Assembly: GCA_965220285.1 (NCBI GenBank)
Contig: OZ244818.1
Span: 2,418,001 to 2,482,000 of the forward strand
Reading direction: 5' to 3'
Origin: Bin5 sp009843665
Lineage (GTDB): Bacteria; Chloroflexota; Anaerolineae; Caldilineales; Caldilineaceae
DNA length: 64,000 bases
Shown: in pieces, positions 9,077 to 18,199 of the stretch
Layout: each line of letters starts with the position of its first letter
Position numbering within the stretch: position 1 is the first letter of the stretch
The notes under the pieces: model-generated
Told to the model about the DNA's origin: nothing
The model's database searches: none
What the model saw: the letters and a program-made list of their open reading frames with translations, nothing else
Program-made: the position numbers and the translations under genes

Positions 9077-9289
9077 TCAGCGCTCGAAGTAGCGGGCGCT
9101 GTAGTAGAGCAGGCTCGTTCCATCTTCATTCTGTCCGGCATACGTTCTGTCGGTGCGTAGGGTTCCCGGCGCGCTGCGCTGTGAGCCGTAGGGATAGTAA
9201 GCGCGGCCGCCTTCGACAGTTGAACCCGCGGTCGTCTGCGAGGTGCTGCCGAGGTGATCGCTGCGCAGCTTTCTGCATGCGGCTGCCCG
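9077..9289 (-). pseudogene. Rhs repeat-associated core, C-terminal remnant
   Basis: About 70 codons encode the hallmark of the Rhs core: SDHLGST near the start, an YYPYG motif, then TYAGQNEDGT and LLYYSARY. The frame is closed upstream by a TGA (9290-9292) and ends right after SARYFER, with no toxin tip. A full Rhs protein would be over 1000 aa, so this is a truncated tip. It lies with a membrane protein and an Imm1-like gene on the same strand, pointing to a decayed contact-dependent toxin locus. Confidence 0.75.
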
Positions 9290-9292
9290 TCA

Positions 9293-10005
9293 CCCTTTCT
9301 GTCGTTGCGAGGGGAGTTATACGGTGAATGGCCTATCTCAGCATCCAAAACGAGAGCAACTTGATAACCCTTTGACCACAGTATTTTATCACTCCCGTTC
9401 TTCGCCGCGGGCCCAACAACCGCGAAATTCCGTAATCGGAGCAATCACCATTGCTTTGATTGAACCTGGCCAAGGCTTGCTCAGGCAGATATTACCGGCA
9501 TGACCTCCAGACACGTTTCCAGCACTGTAAACCGCAGGCACCATCTCATCGGGCGTACCGGGAGCAACGGCAACCAGCTGCGCTATTCGCATGAAGGGAT
9601 GAAATCTGGCGGGCGGTTCTGGTTTGGCAGAGGAGGTGAAAGGGGCCAGACCGTCACAGGTGCATCTGTGGATGATGGTGTCCGCGGTCAGCGCGGTGAC
9701 GTCGTCGAACTCGATGTAGGCGTAGCTGCGGTTGAGACGCGCGCCCGTGCTCAGACCCTCTTTTGGGCTTTCCAGCATGCCGCCGATGTGCGGCGCGATT
9801 CAGCAGTAGTAGCGCTGTGGGCGCCAGAGGTAACCGGGAGGAAGAAGAAGGTGAGTCCGGTTGTGAGTGAATGAGGCCATCTGCTTCAGGATTGGCAGAT
9901 GGCTTGCGGTAGCAAATGAGCGGATTACACCTTTTATTGTAGCCCAGCTTCTGGAAGCTACTTCAATTTTCGGTTTTCGAGTCTCGTGACATATGTCAGC
10001 GTAAC
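9293..10005 (-). other. Decayed region between Rhs remnant and Imm1-like gene
   Basis: Two open frames exist on the minus strand (9389-9778 and 9800-10021). Neither has a recognisable domain or a good ribosome site, and codon use is unlike the flanking genes. The stretch probably holds broken remnants of toxin-tip or immunity cassettes. I cannot assign any of it. Confidence 0.35.
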
Positions 10006-10401
10006 CTAAGTTTCTTCCCATTCAATGCCCTCTGGGAATCTGCCAAATAGGAAAAAATGTCTTGCCAGATCGATTACTTTTTCAATTGGAATACAATATT
10101 TCAATGCAATTGGCGTTGGAGTCCCTCCCACATCAAATTCAAAGTCTTCATCTGGAGCGTCAGGATCTTCTAGAAGCATATTGTATGGTGGATCTAACGA
10201 CTTATCCATGAACATGATGCATCCATGAACCTCATCTAATTCGATCGCCATTGTATTCCTATACGCCGGTATGACTATGTACACACTGGCTGATTTCTGT
10301 TTATGGGCGTGTCTGAGGGTATTCTCAAGTTCCTCGACATTCTCGACATTCTCGATAATCGAATGATTTCCTATTTCGATAGTTAACTCAGCCTTATCCA
10401 T
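10006..10401 (-). CDS. Imm1-like immunity protein
   Basis: A 131-aa acidic soluble protein with lower GC than its neighbours. The C-terminal FGRFPEGIEWEE pattern and overall size match the Imm1 family of immunity proteins, which neutralise C-terminal toxin domains of polymorphic toxins. GGAGGG precedes the ATG at 10401. The stop codon of a short upstream frame overlaps its start (ATGGATAA), suggesting translational coupling to a lost toxin gene. The family call is from motif memory and needs a profile search; low GC and an orphan state suggest transfer followed by decay. Confidence 0.6.
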   Translation of the reverse strand: MDKAELTIEIGNHSIIENVENVEELENTLRHAHKQKSASVYIVIPAYRNTMAIELDEVHGCIMFMDKSLDPPYNMLLEDPDAPDEDFEFDVGGTPTPIALKYCIPIEKVIDLARHFFLFGRFPEGIEWEET

Positions 10402-10540
10402 GCGGACCCTCCATGAATGCACATGCTACAACCGCATCTAGTCGCGCCAACCTATATTCACATTCGCAAAGCCATTCTGTAAACTTAACGGATTCCCCCT
10501 CGCAAAGAGAAAGAAAAGGAACAAGAGTCAGTTCTATCAA
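10394..10540 (-). CDS. Short frame coupled to Imm1-like gene
   Basis: A 48-codon frame with a possible TTG start ends in a TAA that overlaps the Imm1-like ATG. Its product is Cys- and Glu-rich near KFTEWLCECEYRLARLDA. It may be the 3' end of a deleted toxin or a small gene. Support is weak: there is no clear ribosome site and an in-frame stop lies directly upstream. Confidence 0.25.
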   Translation of the reverse strand: MIELTLVPFLSLCEGESVKFTEWLCECEYRLARLDAVVACAFMEGPHG

Positions 10541-10837
10541 TGTTCACTTCTTCCCCAACCACAACAGCGAAAGCATCGATACATTGAAGCATGTGTTCGT
10601 CTGACGCCCCCTGCGAACATCAAAATCGCGCGTATGCGCATAGAAAAGCGGCGCCACCAGTTGGCCAATGCCTTCATGGCCATCTTAATACTCCCACTCT
10701 GCAATTGCGCTGATCGCCAGCCGCCGAGATCCGGCTCCGCCGCACGACCCAAGTCCGCGAGTCTTGACCACCCTGTTTCCAAAACCACAGACTTATGCTA
10801 AATTGATCCGCACGCCTATCCCACCCAGGAGAGCACC
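10541..10837. other. Gene-free stretch upstream of tandem PhyH genes
   Basis: No supported gene. The last part (about 10760-10837) should hold the promoter of the tandem PhyH genes, but I see no well-spaced -35/-10 pair. GGAG precedes the ATG at 10838. Confidence 0.4.
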
Positions 10838-11749
10838 ATGATCCACGACAAAACCAATCACACCTGCGACGGCGAACCGTCCCTGACCGACTCGCAGGTG
10901 CTCGAATTCTGCCGCGAAGGCCATCTGCTGTTGAAGGGCGTCGTGCCCGACGAGATCAACCGCCGCACCTGCGACTATCTCGAAGGCAAGATCCCGGCCA
11001 ACCCCAGCTACATCCCCGACGGCCTCACAGAAGCCGACCTCGAACGCATCCGCGCCTCCCACGAACCCAGCACCATCTTCCTCGAAGACTGGTTCGTTGA
11101 GAACGTCCTGCTCAACTCCCACGTCGTCGGCGTCATGCGCTCGCTTCTGGGCCGCAGCTTCGGCCTACCGGTCCTCGCCAGCCATCACCACGTCCAGTGC
11201 CCCATGCCCGCGCAGGGCTGGCATCACGACGCCGACCACGTCTTCGGCCCCGAGCTCAACTTCGTCGAGGTCTTCTACTTCCCCCAGGATACCCCTGTCG
11301 AACTCGGCCCGACCGAGCTGGTGCCCGGCTCCCACATCATGCCCACCAAGCGTCCCAACGACGAGGGCGGGCTCTTCGCCGACGGCCCCGCCGGCACCAT
11401 CGGCATCCACCACCAGAGCATCCTCCACCGCCGCGGTCTCTCCACCGCCAAGGGCACGCGCCACATGCTCAAATACAACTACTGGCGCACCACGCCCCCG
11501 CAGCGCGACTGGATCACCGAGCCCGATTTCGACCTCCAGAGTGCCTATTACGGCGGCCACAACCAGGCCCGCTACGTCGCCCACATGTTTTACTGGCTTT
11601 GCGGCAAGGGAGAAGAGTACCGCATCATCGGCGGTCAAGCCTGGCCGTGGACCAGCCCCAACCAGATCGGCCCCTCCTACGGCTTCGGCAGTGAGCGCGG
11701 CTACCAGCCCGACTGGCGCAAACACAACCAGGACGGCTACGCGGTCTGA
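10838..11749 (+). CDS. PhyH-family dioxygenase, tandem copy 1
   Basis: A 303-aa Fe(II)/2-oxoglutarate-dependent dioxygenase. His129-x-Asp131 (GWHHDAD) and a distal His near SILHRRG form the facial triad. The start is set by a GGAG site. By my alignment it is about 86 % identical in protein to the copy 8 nt downstream, with long stretches of near-identical DNA, so the pair arose by recent tandem duplication. No transporter gene is directly attached. The substrate is unknown. Confidence 0.88.
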   Translation: MIHDKTNHTCDGEPSLTDSQVLEFCREGHLLLKGVVPDEINRRTCDYLEGKIPANPSYIPDGLTEADLERIRASHEPSTIFLEDWFVENVLLNSHVVGVMRSLLGRSFGLPVLASHHHVQCPMPAQGWHHDADHVFGPELNFVEVFYFPQDTPVELGPTELVPGSHIMPTKRPNDEGGLFADGPAGTIGIHHQSILHRRGLSTAKGTRHMLKYNYWRTTPPQRDWITEPDFDLQSAYYGGHNQARYVAHMFYWLCGKGEEYRIIGGQAWPWTSPNQIGPSYGFGSERGYQPDWRKHNQDGYAV

Positions 11750-11757
11750 GCAACGCA

Positions 11758-12669
11758 ATGATCCACGATAGAGCCGGTCATACCTTCGACGGCGAACCGA
11801 CCCTGACCGACTCGCAGGTGCTCGAATTCTGCCGCGAAGGCCATCTGCTGCTGCGCGGCGTCGTGCCCGACGAGATCAACCGCCGCACCTGCGACTATCT
11901 CGAAGGCAGGATCCCGGCCAACCCCAGCTACATCCCCCACGGCCTGACCGAGGCCGACCTTGAGCGCATGCGCTTCTCCATCGCGCCCAGCTCCATCTTC
12001 CTCGAGGACTGGTTCATGGAGCACGTCCTTCTCAACCCACAGGTCGTCGGCATCATGCGCTCACTGCTGGGCCGCCACGTTGGCCTGCCCGTCCTCGCCA
12101 GCCTCCACCGTGTCGAATGTCCCATGCCCGCGCAGGGCTGGCACAACGACGCCGACCACATCTTCGGCCCCGAGCTCAACTTCGTCGAGGTCTTCTACTT
12201 CCCCCAGGATACCCCTGTCGAACTCGGCCCGACCGAGCTCGTGCCCGGCTCCCACATCATGCCCACCAAGCGTCCCGACGACGAGGGCGGCGTCTTCACC
12301 GACGGCCCCGCCGGCACCATCGGCATCCATCACCATAGCATCCTGCACCGCCGCGGCGTCTCCACCGCCAAGGGCACGCGCCACATGCTCAAATTCAACT
12401 ACTGGCGCACCACGCCCCCGCAGCGCGACTGGATCATCGAGCCCGACTTCGACTTCCAGCGCGCCTACTACGGCGGTCACGACCAGGCCCGCTACGTCGC
12501 CCACATGTTTTACTGGCTCTGCGGCAGGGGTGAAGAGTACCGCATCATCGGCGGCCAGGCATGGCCTTGGTCCCACCCCAACCAGATCGGCCCCTCCTAC
12601 GGCTTCGCCAGCGAGCGCGGCTACCGGCCCGACTGGCGCAAGCAAAACCAGGACGGCTACGCCTCTTAA
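11758..12669 (+). CDS. PhyH-family dioxygenase, tandem copy 2
   Basis: 303 aa, same architecture as copy 1, with GWHNDAD as the metal motif and SILHRRG as the distal His region. About 42 of 303 residues differ from copy 1, clustered around residues 70-120, a region that could shape the substrate pocket. The 3' end and the following 70 bp resemble the 25479-25660 fragment, so this copy or a close relative was the source of that fragment. Confidence 0.88.
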   Translation: MIHDRAGHTFDGEPTLTDSQVLEFCREGHLLLRGVVPDEINRRTCDYLEGRIPANPSYIPHGLTEADLERMRFSIAPSSIFLEDWFMEHVLLNPQVVGIMRSLLGRHVGLPVLASLHRVECPMPAQGWHNDADHIFGPELNFVEVFYFPQDTPVELGPTELVPGSHIMPTKRPDDEGGVFTDGPAGTIGIHHHSILHRRGVSTAKGTRHMLKFNYWRTTPPQRDWIIEPDFDFQRAYYGGHDQARYVAHMFYWLCGRGEEYRIIGGQAWPWSHPNQIGPSYGFASERGYRPDWRKQNQDGYAS

Positions 12670-12746
12670 GTTGTCAGTTTTTGGGTAACGACGCAGCGAA
12701 AGTCAATCCCCGACTCCGGGCGAGCCGGTCCCACCAGCCTGCACCC

Positions 12747-13748
12747 TCACGCATCCCATGTCAGGATGATTCCCAGCCACCCCTCGCCGCCGGTTGCGGC
12801 CTGCGCGTAGATCTCCGGTGCCTGCGTGTAGGGTATCCTGTGACTGATCAGGTGGTCGACCGCCAGTGTCTGGTCGGCAATGCGGCGCAGCACGACGGCG
12901 CGATCGCGTTGTGGCGTCCAGGGCCAGTAGACGTGCGGCACTTCGAGGTCGAGCTCGTAGGCGCCTAAAACGTGCAGTTCGCGGCGCAGCAACTCGACCT
13001 GGAGCCCGATTTCGGCTGTGCCGGGCGCGCTGCCAACCATTACCACCTTCGCCCGCTGGCCGGCGGCCTCGAATACCGTCTGCAAAATCTTCGGATTGGC
13101 TGAAGCGTGAAATAGACATTGCGCGCCGCCGGATGTGACGTCTCGAACCGCCTCCACCGGATCCTCCGCACTCGCGTTCACAACATGCGTGGCCCCGCTT
13201 TGGCGGGCTAGCTGGAGACGCTCCTCGACCAGGTCGACTGCGACGACAGGAAAAGCGCCGGCAAGTCGGGCCAGTGCGGTGACAAGCTGCCCAACGACGC
13301 CAACGCCGAAGACGACCACCGACTCGTCGATCTGCAGACGCGCCCGCCGGACCGCGTGCAACGCCGTAGCCCCGTTGATCGCAAACGTCGCCTGTTCGTC
13401 GGTCAGACTGTCGTCCAGCTTCCGAATATAGCCGTTCTGCAGAGGCGAGCCGGTCACGTCGACGGTCCAGTGCGTGGCGTGGCGCCCCATGATCAGAACC
13501 CGGGAGCCCGGCGCGAAGTCGGTGATGCCCCCACCCACATCCAGGACCCGTCCCACCGCGGCGTAACCTGGGTAGCTGGCGCGGCGCCCGCTTCGCTCCA
13601 TGCCGCGGAGTTGGTTCAACTCAGTGCCGGCGCTGACCTGGCTGCATGTAGCCCGAACGAGTACTTCGTTGGCGCCAGGCGCCGGTACGGTGAACTCTTC
13701 GACTTCTACCTGCATTCCCGGGCGAAAGACGAGACGGTTGCCGTGCAT
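12747..13748 (-). CDS. Zinc-type MDR alcohol dehydrogenase-like protein
   Basis: A 333-aa medium-chain dehydrogenase/reductase: an N-terminal GroES-like domain (1-130) and a Rossmann domain with VVVFGVGVVGQL (about residues 143-154). The GHE catalytic-zinc motif is replaced by PGYAAVG, and the structural-zinc cysteines are absent, as in BchC-like or sugar-acid MDR proteins. It is the last gene of the set-2 operon, 18 nt after the Rieske oxygenase. It probably oxidises the product of that pathway with NAD(P). Confidence 0.8.
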   Translation of the reverse strand: MHGNRLVFRPGMQVEVEEFTVPAPGANEVLVRATCSQVSAGTELNQLRGMERSGRRASYPGYAAVGRVLDVGGGITDFAPGSRVLIMGRHATHWTVDVTGSPLQNGYIRKLDDSLTDEQATFAINGATALHAVRRARLQIDESVVVFGVGVVGQLVTALARLAGAFPVVAVDLVEERLQLARQSGATHVVNASAEDPVEAVRDVTSGGAQCLFHASANPKILQTVFEAAGQRAKVVMVGSAPGTAEIGLQVELLRRELHVLGAYELDLEVPHVYWPWTPQRDRAVVLRRIADQTLAVDHLISHRIPYTQAPEIYAQAATGGEGWLGIILTWDA

Positions 13749-13766
13749 GGTTCGCTGCAGCGATTA

Positions 13767-14735
13767 CTACGCGGTCCCGAAAGTAAGCCCCAGCTCGTTC
13801 AGCCATCTGCGGTAGGCAATGGCAGTGCGGTCGGACCGCAGATGCAGTTCAGCCTGTAAGTCCAGCGGAAGCATCTCGGGCCGTTGCGATTCCACGACCG
13901 GTATGTCCTGGTCGAACAGCTCGTCCTGGAAGGCGCGGATTTCATCTTCAGGAACGTCGTACGCGGTATCCGTAGAAAGCCACAGCCAGCCGCGACTAAC
14001 CAGCTTCTCGACCGGCGTGACTGTGAAGAAAAAGGCGAACCGGGTCTCAGCAGTCGGTTTGACGACATAGACTGTCAAGGGACGTTGAATATGGAAAGTG
14101 TAGGATGACGGATGCTCAGGGTCACTCCCGTCCGGCCTGGGCTGCCAGATACGAACATCCCTCGCAATCACGCCATTTGACCCTACCTCGACCTCGTAAT
14201 CCTCCATTTGCGGGTAACGCTGGTCGCCCAACAGACCGTCATGCACGAAGGGGAAATGGGCAACATCGACAAAGTTTTCCAGGACACGCGGCGCACTGGC
14301 TTGGATATCGTAGGGTCCACAGAAGGTCTTGTGATAGTGCGGCTCATCCCATTCGGGATACGCAGGAACATCGTGTGCGGGATCGCCAAGGGAGACCCAG
14401 ACCATGTCATATCTCTCTTGAACCCGGTATGATCGGGCTCGCGCTTTTTGCGGAGGCACCTGGTCGGGGTGGGCCGGGATGTGTACGCATTGCCCCTCGC
14501 CGTTGTAGGCCCAGCCGTGGTAAGGGCAGACGAGGTTATCATTTTCAACCCGTCCAAGCGACAGACGCGTGCCCCGGTGAAGGCACAGGTCTCTCCAGGC
14601 CAGGACCTCGCCCTTGAGACGCCACAGCACGATGTCCTCCCCCAGCACACGCGCCGCTGAGATCCCCCCCTCTTTCAACTCGTGTGAGAGTTCGACCGGA
14701 TGCCAGTCGTCGATCAGAACAGGGTCATTGATCAT
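13767..14735 (-). CDS. Rieske non-heme iron oxygenase, alpha subunit
   Basis: A 322-aa oxygenase of the VanA/TsaM/PaO-like class. The Rieske 2Fe-2S site is Cys51-x-His53 and Cys70-x2-His73. The mononuclear iron site appears as NFVDVAHFPFVHDG (two His four apart). Members of this class often remove O- or N-methyl groups. No reductase component is nearby, so electrons must come from a shared reductase. I chose the ATG at 14735; one 21 nt upstream is possible. It sits between the MDR gene and the creatinase-like gene. Confidence 0.85.
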   Translation of the reverse strand: MINDPVLIDDWHPVELSHELKEGGISAARVLGEDIVLWRLKGEVLAWRDLCLHRGTRLSLGRVENDNLVCPYHGWAYNGEGQCVHIPAHPDQVPPQKARARSYRVQERYDMVWVSLGDPAHDVPAYPEWDEPHYHKTFCGPYDIQASAPRVLENFVDVAHFPFVHDGLLGDQRYPQMEDYEVEVGSNGVIARDVRIWQPRPDGSDPEHPSSYTFHIQRPLTVYVVKPTAETRFAFFFTVTPVEKLVSRGWLWLSTDTAYDVPEDEIRAFQDELFDQDIPVVESQRPEMLPLDLQAELHLRSDRTAIAYRRWLNELGLTFGTA

Positions 14736-14904
14736 GATAGCGTCTCTCTGCAACACTTGGGTGAAACGTGTAAGTATGCGACTTCAACTTCAAGATTCCA
14801 AGGCTTGCACATCCGCCTGTCTGCAATCTTAAACCATGTGGAACGAGACCGCACTGAGCTTGGCGCTCGCGGCTCCTTGCAACGCCCCCGTCAGGTTGCT
14901 CCAG

Positions 14905-16056
14905 CTACGACGCTGCCTGACCCTGCGTCAATACTTCGCACCCGGTCTCGGTAATCAGGATGGTTTCGCTCGTGCCGGCGCCGTACTCGCCCAAGACTCG
15001 TAAGGTGAAGGGCAGGTGAAAGGTCATGCCGGCCTGCAACGGGGCATGATTGTGCAGTTGGATGAAGAAATGGATCGGTTCCAACCAGTCCGGAGGAAAG
15101 CCGATTCCGACCGAATAGCCGAAATTGTAGTGGAACTGGATGCGATCCTCAATGGGCTTGATCGCCTTTTGGAGCGCGGCCGCCGCAACATCCGAGGTCG
15201 GGACGCCGGCGCGCGCGGTCTCGACGATCGTCTGTACAGCCAGATGGGCCGCGTCGTTCAGCTCTTGACGCTCCGGCGGTGCCGGTCCCACCACGGTCGT
15301 ACGCATGATCGGCGCCGTGTAGCGCCGCACGCAAGCCCCCAACTCGATGAAGACCGAGTCACCATGCTGAATTGGGATGTGGCCCACTGTACTGTGGGCC
15401 AGGCCGGAACGATAGCCGGCCGCTACGATGGGCTCGATGCACATGAAATCGCTGCCGTTGCACCGCATGACTTCGTATGCGGCGCTGGTCACAGTATGAT
15501 CGTAGACGCCTTCAGCGACCGCCGCCAGCGCGGCTTCCGCGCCCAACCGGGTGAGCCGGCCTGCCTCACGCATGTATGCAATTTCTGCCTCTGACTTGAC
15601 CAGCCGCACCTCGTCTACAAGGCCTGAAGCATCCGTCCACTGGCTGCCGTCCAGCATCTGACGCAGGCGGCGGTAGTTTTTCACGCCAAGATTGGGGCTG
15701 TTCTCCTCGATACCCAGGCGTCTGTTGCGCAGATTCTGGTCATCAAGCAGGTTGACCAGTGACGCAACCGGATCGTCCTGCGCCGTGTAAAGCGCCGGTT
15801 CGCTCAGCCACGCGCTGGCCAGGAAACGCCCCAGTTCAAAGTTGAAGATAAGCAGCATGGGATCGCCGCTGTCGGGGACAATGCAGCACTGGAAATCCCA
15901 CGAGTTGACACTATTGTAGCCGGTCAGATAGAACACGTTGCCGGCGCCGAATACGAGTAGCACGTCGATTTCCCGGGCCGCCATTTCTGTTCGCGCTGCG
16001 GCCAGCCGGCGCTGATACTCCTCCAGCGTGAACCAGTTCTCCTTCGGTATTCCCAT
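14905..16056 (-). CDS. Creatinase-like M24 (pita-bread fold) hydrolase
   Basis: 383 aa with the creatinase N-terminal domain (about 10-150) and M24 C-terminal domain (about 160-383). The five metal ligands of aminopeptidases are largely missing: the first Asp is Glu238 (FIELGA), the second is Ala (TAPIMRT), and GHGxG is replaced by GYSVGIG. This pattern, with a conserved His221 in LAHSTVG, matches non-metal creatinase and ectoine-hydrolase (DoeA) relatives that split C-N bonds. It lies upstream of the Rieske oxygenase in the operon. A nitrogenous substrate is therefore inferred. Confidence 0.8.
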   Translation of the reverse strand: MGIPKENWFTLEEYQRRLAAARTEMAAREIDVLLVFGAGNVFYLTGYNSVNSWDFQCCIVPDSGDPMLLIFNFELGRFLASAWLSEPALYTAQDDPVASLVNLLDDQNLRNRRLGIEENSPNLGVKNYRRLRQMLDGSQWTDASGLVDEVRLVKSEAEIAYMREAGRLTRLGAEAALAAVAEGVYDHTVTSAAYEVMRCNGSDFMCIEPIVAAGYRSGLAHSTVGHIPIQHGDSVFIELGACVRRYTAPIMRTTVVGPAPPERQELNDAAHLAVQTIVETARAGVPTSDVAAAALQKAIKPIEDRIQFHYNFGYSVGIGFPPDWLEPIHFFIQLHNHAPLQAGMTFHLPFTLRVLGEYGAGTSETILITETGCEVLTQGQAAS

Positions 16057-16206
16057 CGTATGGCTCCATGAAAAAGAAATAGTTGATAAGCAAAGCTACT
16101 GGGACCGGGGCATAGGCCGGCAATACAACCTGCAGCCCGGCTGGAGGAAGGCAGAGCCTGTAGTTCTCTTCGCAGCCGAGCGCGAACCTCTGCCCTGGGC
16201 GGGAGG

Positions 16207-17226
16207 CTAGGAATTGCCATCCAGCGCTACGGCCTGCCCGGTCTTCGTGGAACGGATGATGGCGTCGGTTACCCGGAGCACATCCAGATTATGTCGACCG
16301 CTGACCTCCGGCTCCACGCCCTCAACAACGTATTCATACAAGAGGCGTGCGACCCAGTTGATACCATCTCCCGGCTCGACATCGATCCCCGCGTCGAGCG
16401 GCAGGGAAACCACGCGGCCGTCCTGATATTCAGCGTGCAAGGTGGTTGGGATGTCCTGGAGGGGGCCGCGCTGTACCAGAGTCGCCTCGGCGCACTCGAT
16501 GCGGAATTCGTAGGCGCTGCCTCGGGCCTGGGAGGTCGACACCAATGTAAACGGAATGGAGCCGTCGAATTCGATCGTCGCCACCGCGGTAGAAGGGGTG
16601 GGCCAGGTGCCCCAGGAGGGCTCGAATGAGTATCCGAAGACGCGCGTTACTTTGTGTTGGGCGAGCACTGATATCAGCGAATCGATCTCATGCACCGTCA
16701 TCTGCCATAGCTGCATGTGCTCGCTCAAGGGGTAGTGACCGGAGCGCGGTTTATAGTGGTGCATGTGGCCGAAGCCGGGAGCGCCATAGGCCTGCTCCAA
16801 CATCAGCCGGCGCATGGTAAGTTCCGTCCTGAAGTAGCGGATCTGCTGGGTCACCACGATCTTCACCCCGTGAGCATCCGCCAGTTCAACCAGGCTCACC
16901 GCTTCTGCCAGATCGCAGGTGAAGGGCTTCTCAACCAGCACGTGCTTGCCGGCGAGGATCGCCTCCCGGACAAACTGCGCGTGTAGCCGGGCGTGGGTTG
17001 TCACACCCACCGTGTCAGCCGGTACATGTCGCAGCGCGTCGGTCAGTGTGGTGAAACAGGCCGTCTCCGGTAGTCCATTTGCCAGGCGCTCCCGTTCCAG
17101 GATTTCCTGGGAGATGTCCACGATCGCCACCGGCCGCACGTGGGGGGAGTCCTTCAGATGCTCGAGGTAGTGGCGGCCGCGCCCGCCTACCCCGACAAAG
17201 ATCGCTTGCAGCGGTTCTTCAGCCAT
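16207..17226 (-). CDS. Gfo/Idh/MocA-family oxidoreductase (set 2)
   Basis: A 339-aa NAD(P)-dependent dehydrogenase. The Rossmann motif is at residues 9-16 (FVGVGGRGR), the EKP motif in VLVEKPF, and the C-terminal alpha/beta domain contains a conserved HEIDS. These enzymes oxidise sugars, inositols or related polyols. It lies between the racemase-like and creatinase-like genes of the set-2 operon, with 67 nt and 150 nt gaps. Confidence 0.87.
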   Translation of the reverse strand: MAEEPLQAIFVGVGGRGRHYLEHLKDSPHVRPVAIVDISQEILERERLANGLPETACFTTLTDALRHVPADTVGVTTHARLHAQFVREAILAGKHVLVEKPFTCDLAEAVSLVELADAHGVKIVVTQQIRYFRTELTMRRLMLEQAYGAPGFGHMHHYKPRSGHYPLSEHMQLWQMTVHEIDSLISVLAQHKVTRVFGYSFEPSWGTWPTPSTAVATIEFDGSIPFTLVSTSQARGSAYEFRIECAEATLVQRGPLQDIPTTLHAEYQDGRVVSLPLDAGIDVEPGDGINWVARLLYEYVVEGVEPEVSGRHNLDVLRVTDAIIRSTKTGQAVALDGNS

Positions 17227-17293
17227 TGTGACTCCATTCTGTGTTCAATCTGAACGCCCGTGCCGGTTCAAAAACCTTCTCCTGGGGTTCCTA

Positions 17294-18190
17294 TCAGCAC
17301 TCTGCCATCAGGACGCCGCGCCCGAAGACGGGCGCCTTCACGCCGGCCAGGCGCAAGGCTGCCCAGATGCTCACCGCCGGCGCGCTGACTACCGGTTTGC
17401 CCAGGTCGGTTTCCAGCGGTTCCATGATGGCGGCTGTGCGGATGCCGCTGCAGGGCAGCAATACGCACTCAGCACGCGGGGAATCCACCGCGCGCGCCAG
17501 GTCATACCATACCGAGGGTGTCGAGTTACCAATCTGCCATTCGGTTTCCATGCCTGCGCTCTGGCTGCCGGTGACCTCGAAGCCGTGCCCTTCGAGGAAA
17601 TCCACCAGGAGCTGTGTCACATCCGCGGGGTAGGGGCCAGCCACGGCCACCCGCTGCACGCCCAGCGTCCGCAGCGCCTGGACCTGGGCGGTGCTTATCG
17701 TGGTCGCTGGAACGTCCACGGCTCGCTCGATGGCTGCGGAGATCTTCACGTCACCGCCCACGCCGCGCACGAAGCTGCACGAATTGCAGAGGAAAACGAT
17801 GGCGCCGGGCCGGGTGATGCGCAGGGTCTCCGCCGCGTCCAGGATGGGCTCCAGGTCGGCGTAGCGGTCCACCATGTCTGGGCTGATCGGGTCGAAGCGG
17901 GTAGCCGTGCGGTAGCGCGTGAAAATCAGCGACACGCCGTCCGGCAGATAGAGCCAGAACTCGTCGTCGTTGATGCCATCGTCCGGGGAAAGGAGACCGA
18001 GACGCGTGCGCCAGCCAGGCACGCCGCCGCTTAACCGCCGGTCCGGGGCCGTGGACTGCGCTTCCGGCAAGTCCAGTTCTGAAGAGGCAGCAAACCCGGA
18101 GCCGGCACGGAGCCTGTCGAAGGATGCAGCCGTTTCCCGCGCGGAAGCGTGCCGTCCTCCTCGAATGTCCGGCTTGCCGTCTGCCTTCAT
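17294..18190 (-). CDS. Asp/Glu racemase superfamily enzyme (maleate isomerase/AMDase-like)
   Basis: 298 aa. Two cysteine motifs, FLCNSCSF and LLPCSGIRT, match the paired catalytic cysteines of maleate cis-trans isomerase, arylmalonate decarboxylase and hydantoin racemase relatives. It probably isomerises or decarboxylates a dicarboxylate-like intermediate. The first 45 or so residues do not fit the family and include SFDRLRAGSGF, a typical translation of a TTCGACAGGCTC-type repeat. The real start may lie near residue 50, or the repeat has lengthened the N-terminus. It follows the permease by 9 nt. Confidence 0.75.
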   Translation of the reverse strand: MKADGKPDIRGGRHASARETAASFDRLRAGSGFAASSELDLPEAQSTAPDRRLSGGVPGWRTRLGLLSPDDGINDDEFWLYLPDGVSLIFTRYRTATRFDPISPDMVDRYADLEPILDAAETLRITRPGAIVFLCNSCSFVRGVGGDVKISAAIERAVDVPATTISTAQVQALRTLGVQRVAVAGPYPADVTQLLVDFLEGHGFEVTGSQSAGMETEWQIGNSTPSVWYDLARAVDSPRAECVLLPCSGIRTAAIMEPLETDLGKPVVSAPAVSIWAALRLAGVKAPVFGRGVLMAEC

Positions 18191-18199
18191 CGTCCCATC

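Noticed and set aside
10537..10788. An 83-codon minus-strand frame upstream of the Imm1-like gene as a toxin
   Set aside because: Trp/Arg/Cys-rich, no ribosome site, no toxin-domain motif, and it is not in phase or contact with the immunity gene.
14905..16056. Xaa-Pro aminopeptidase
   Set aside because: Fold family agrees, but the metal ligands needed for aminopeptidase activity are replaced; a creatinase-type enzyme fits better.
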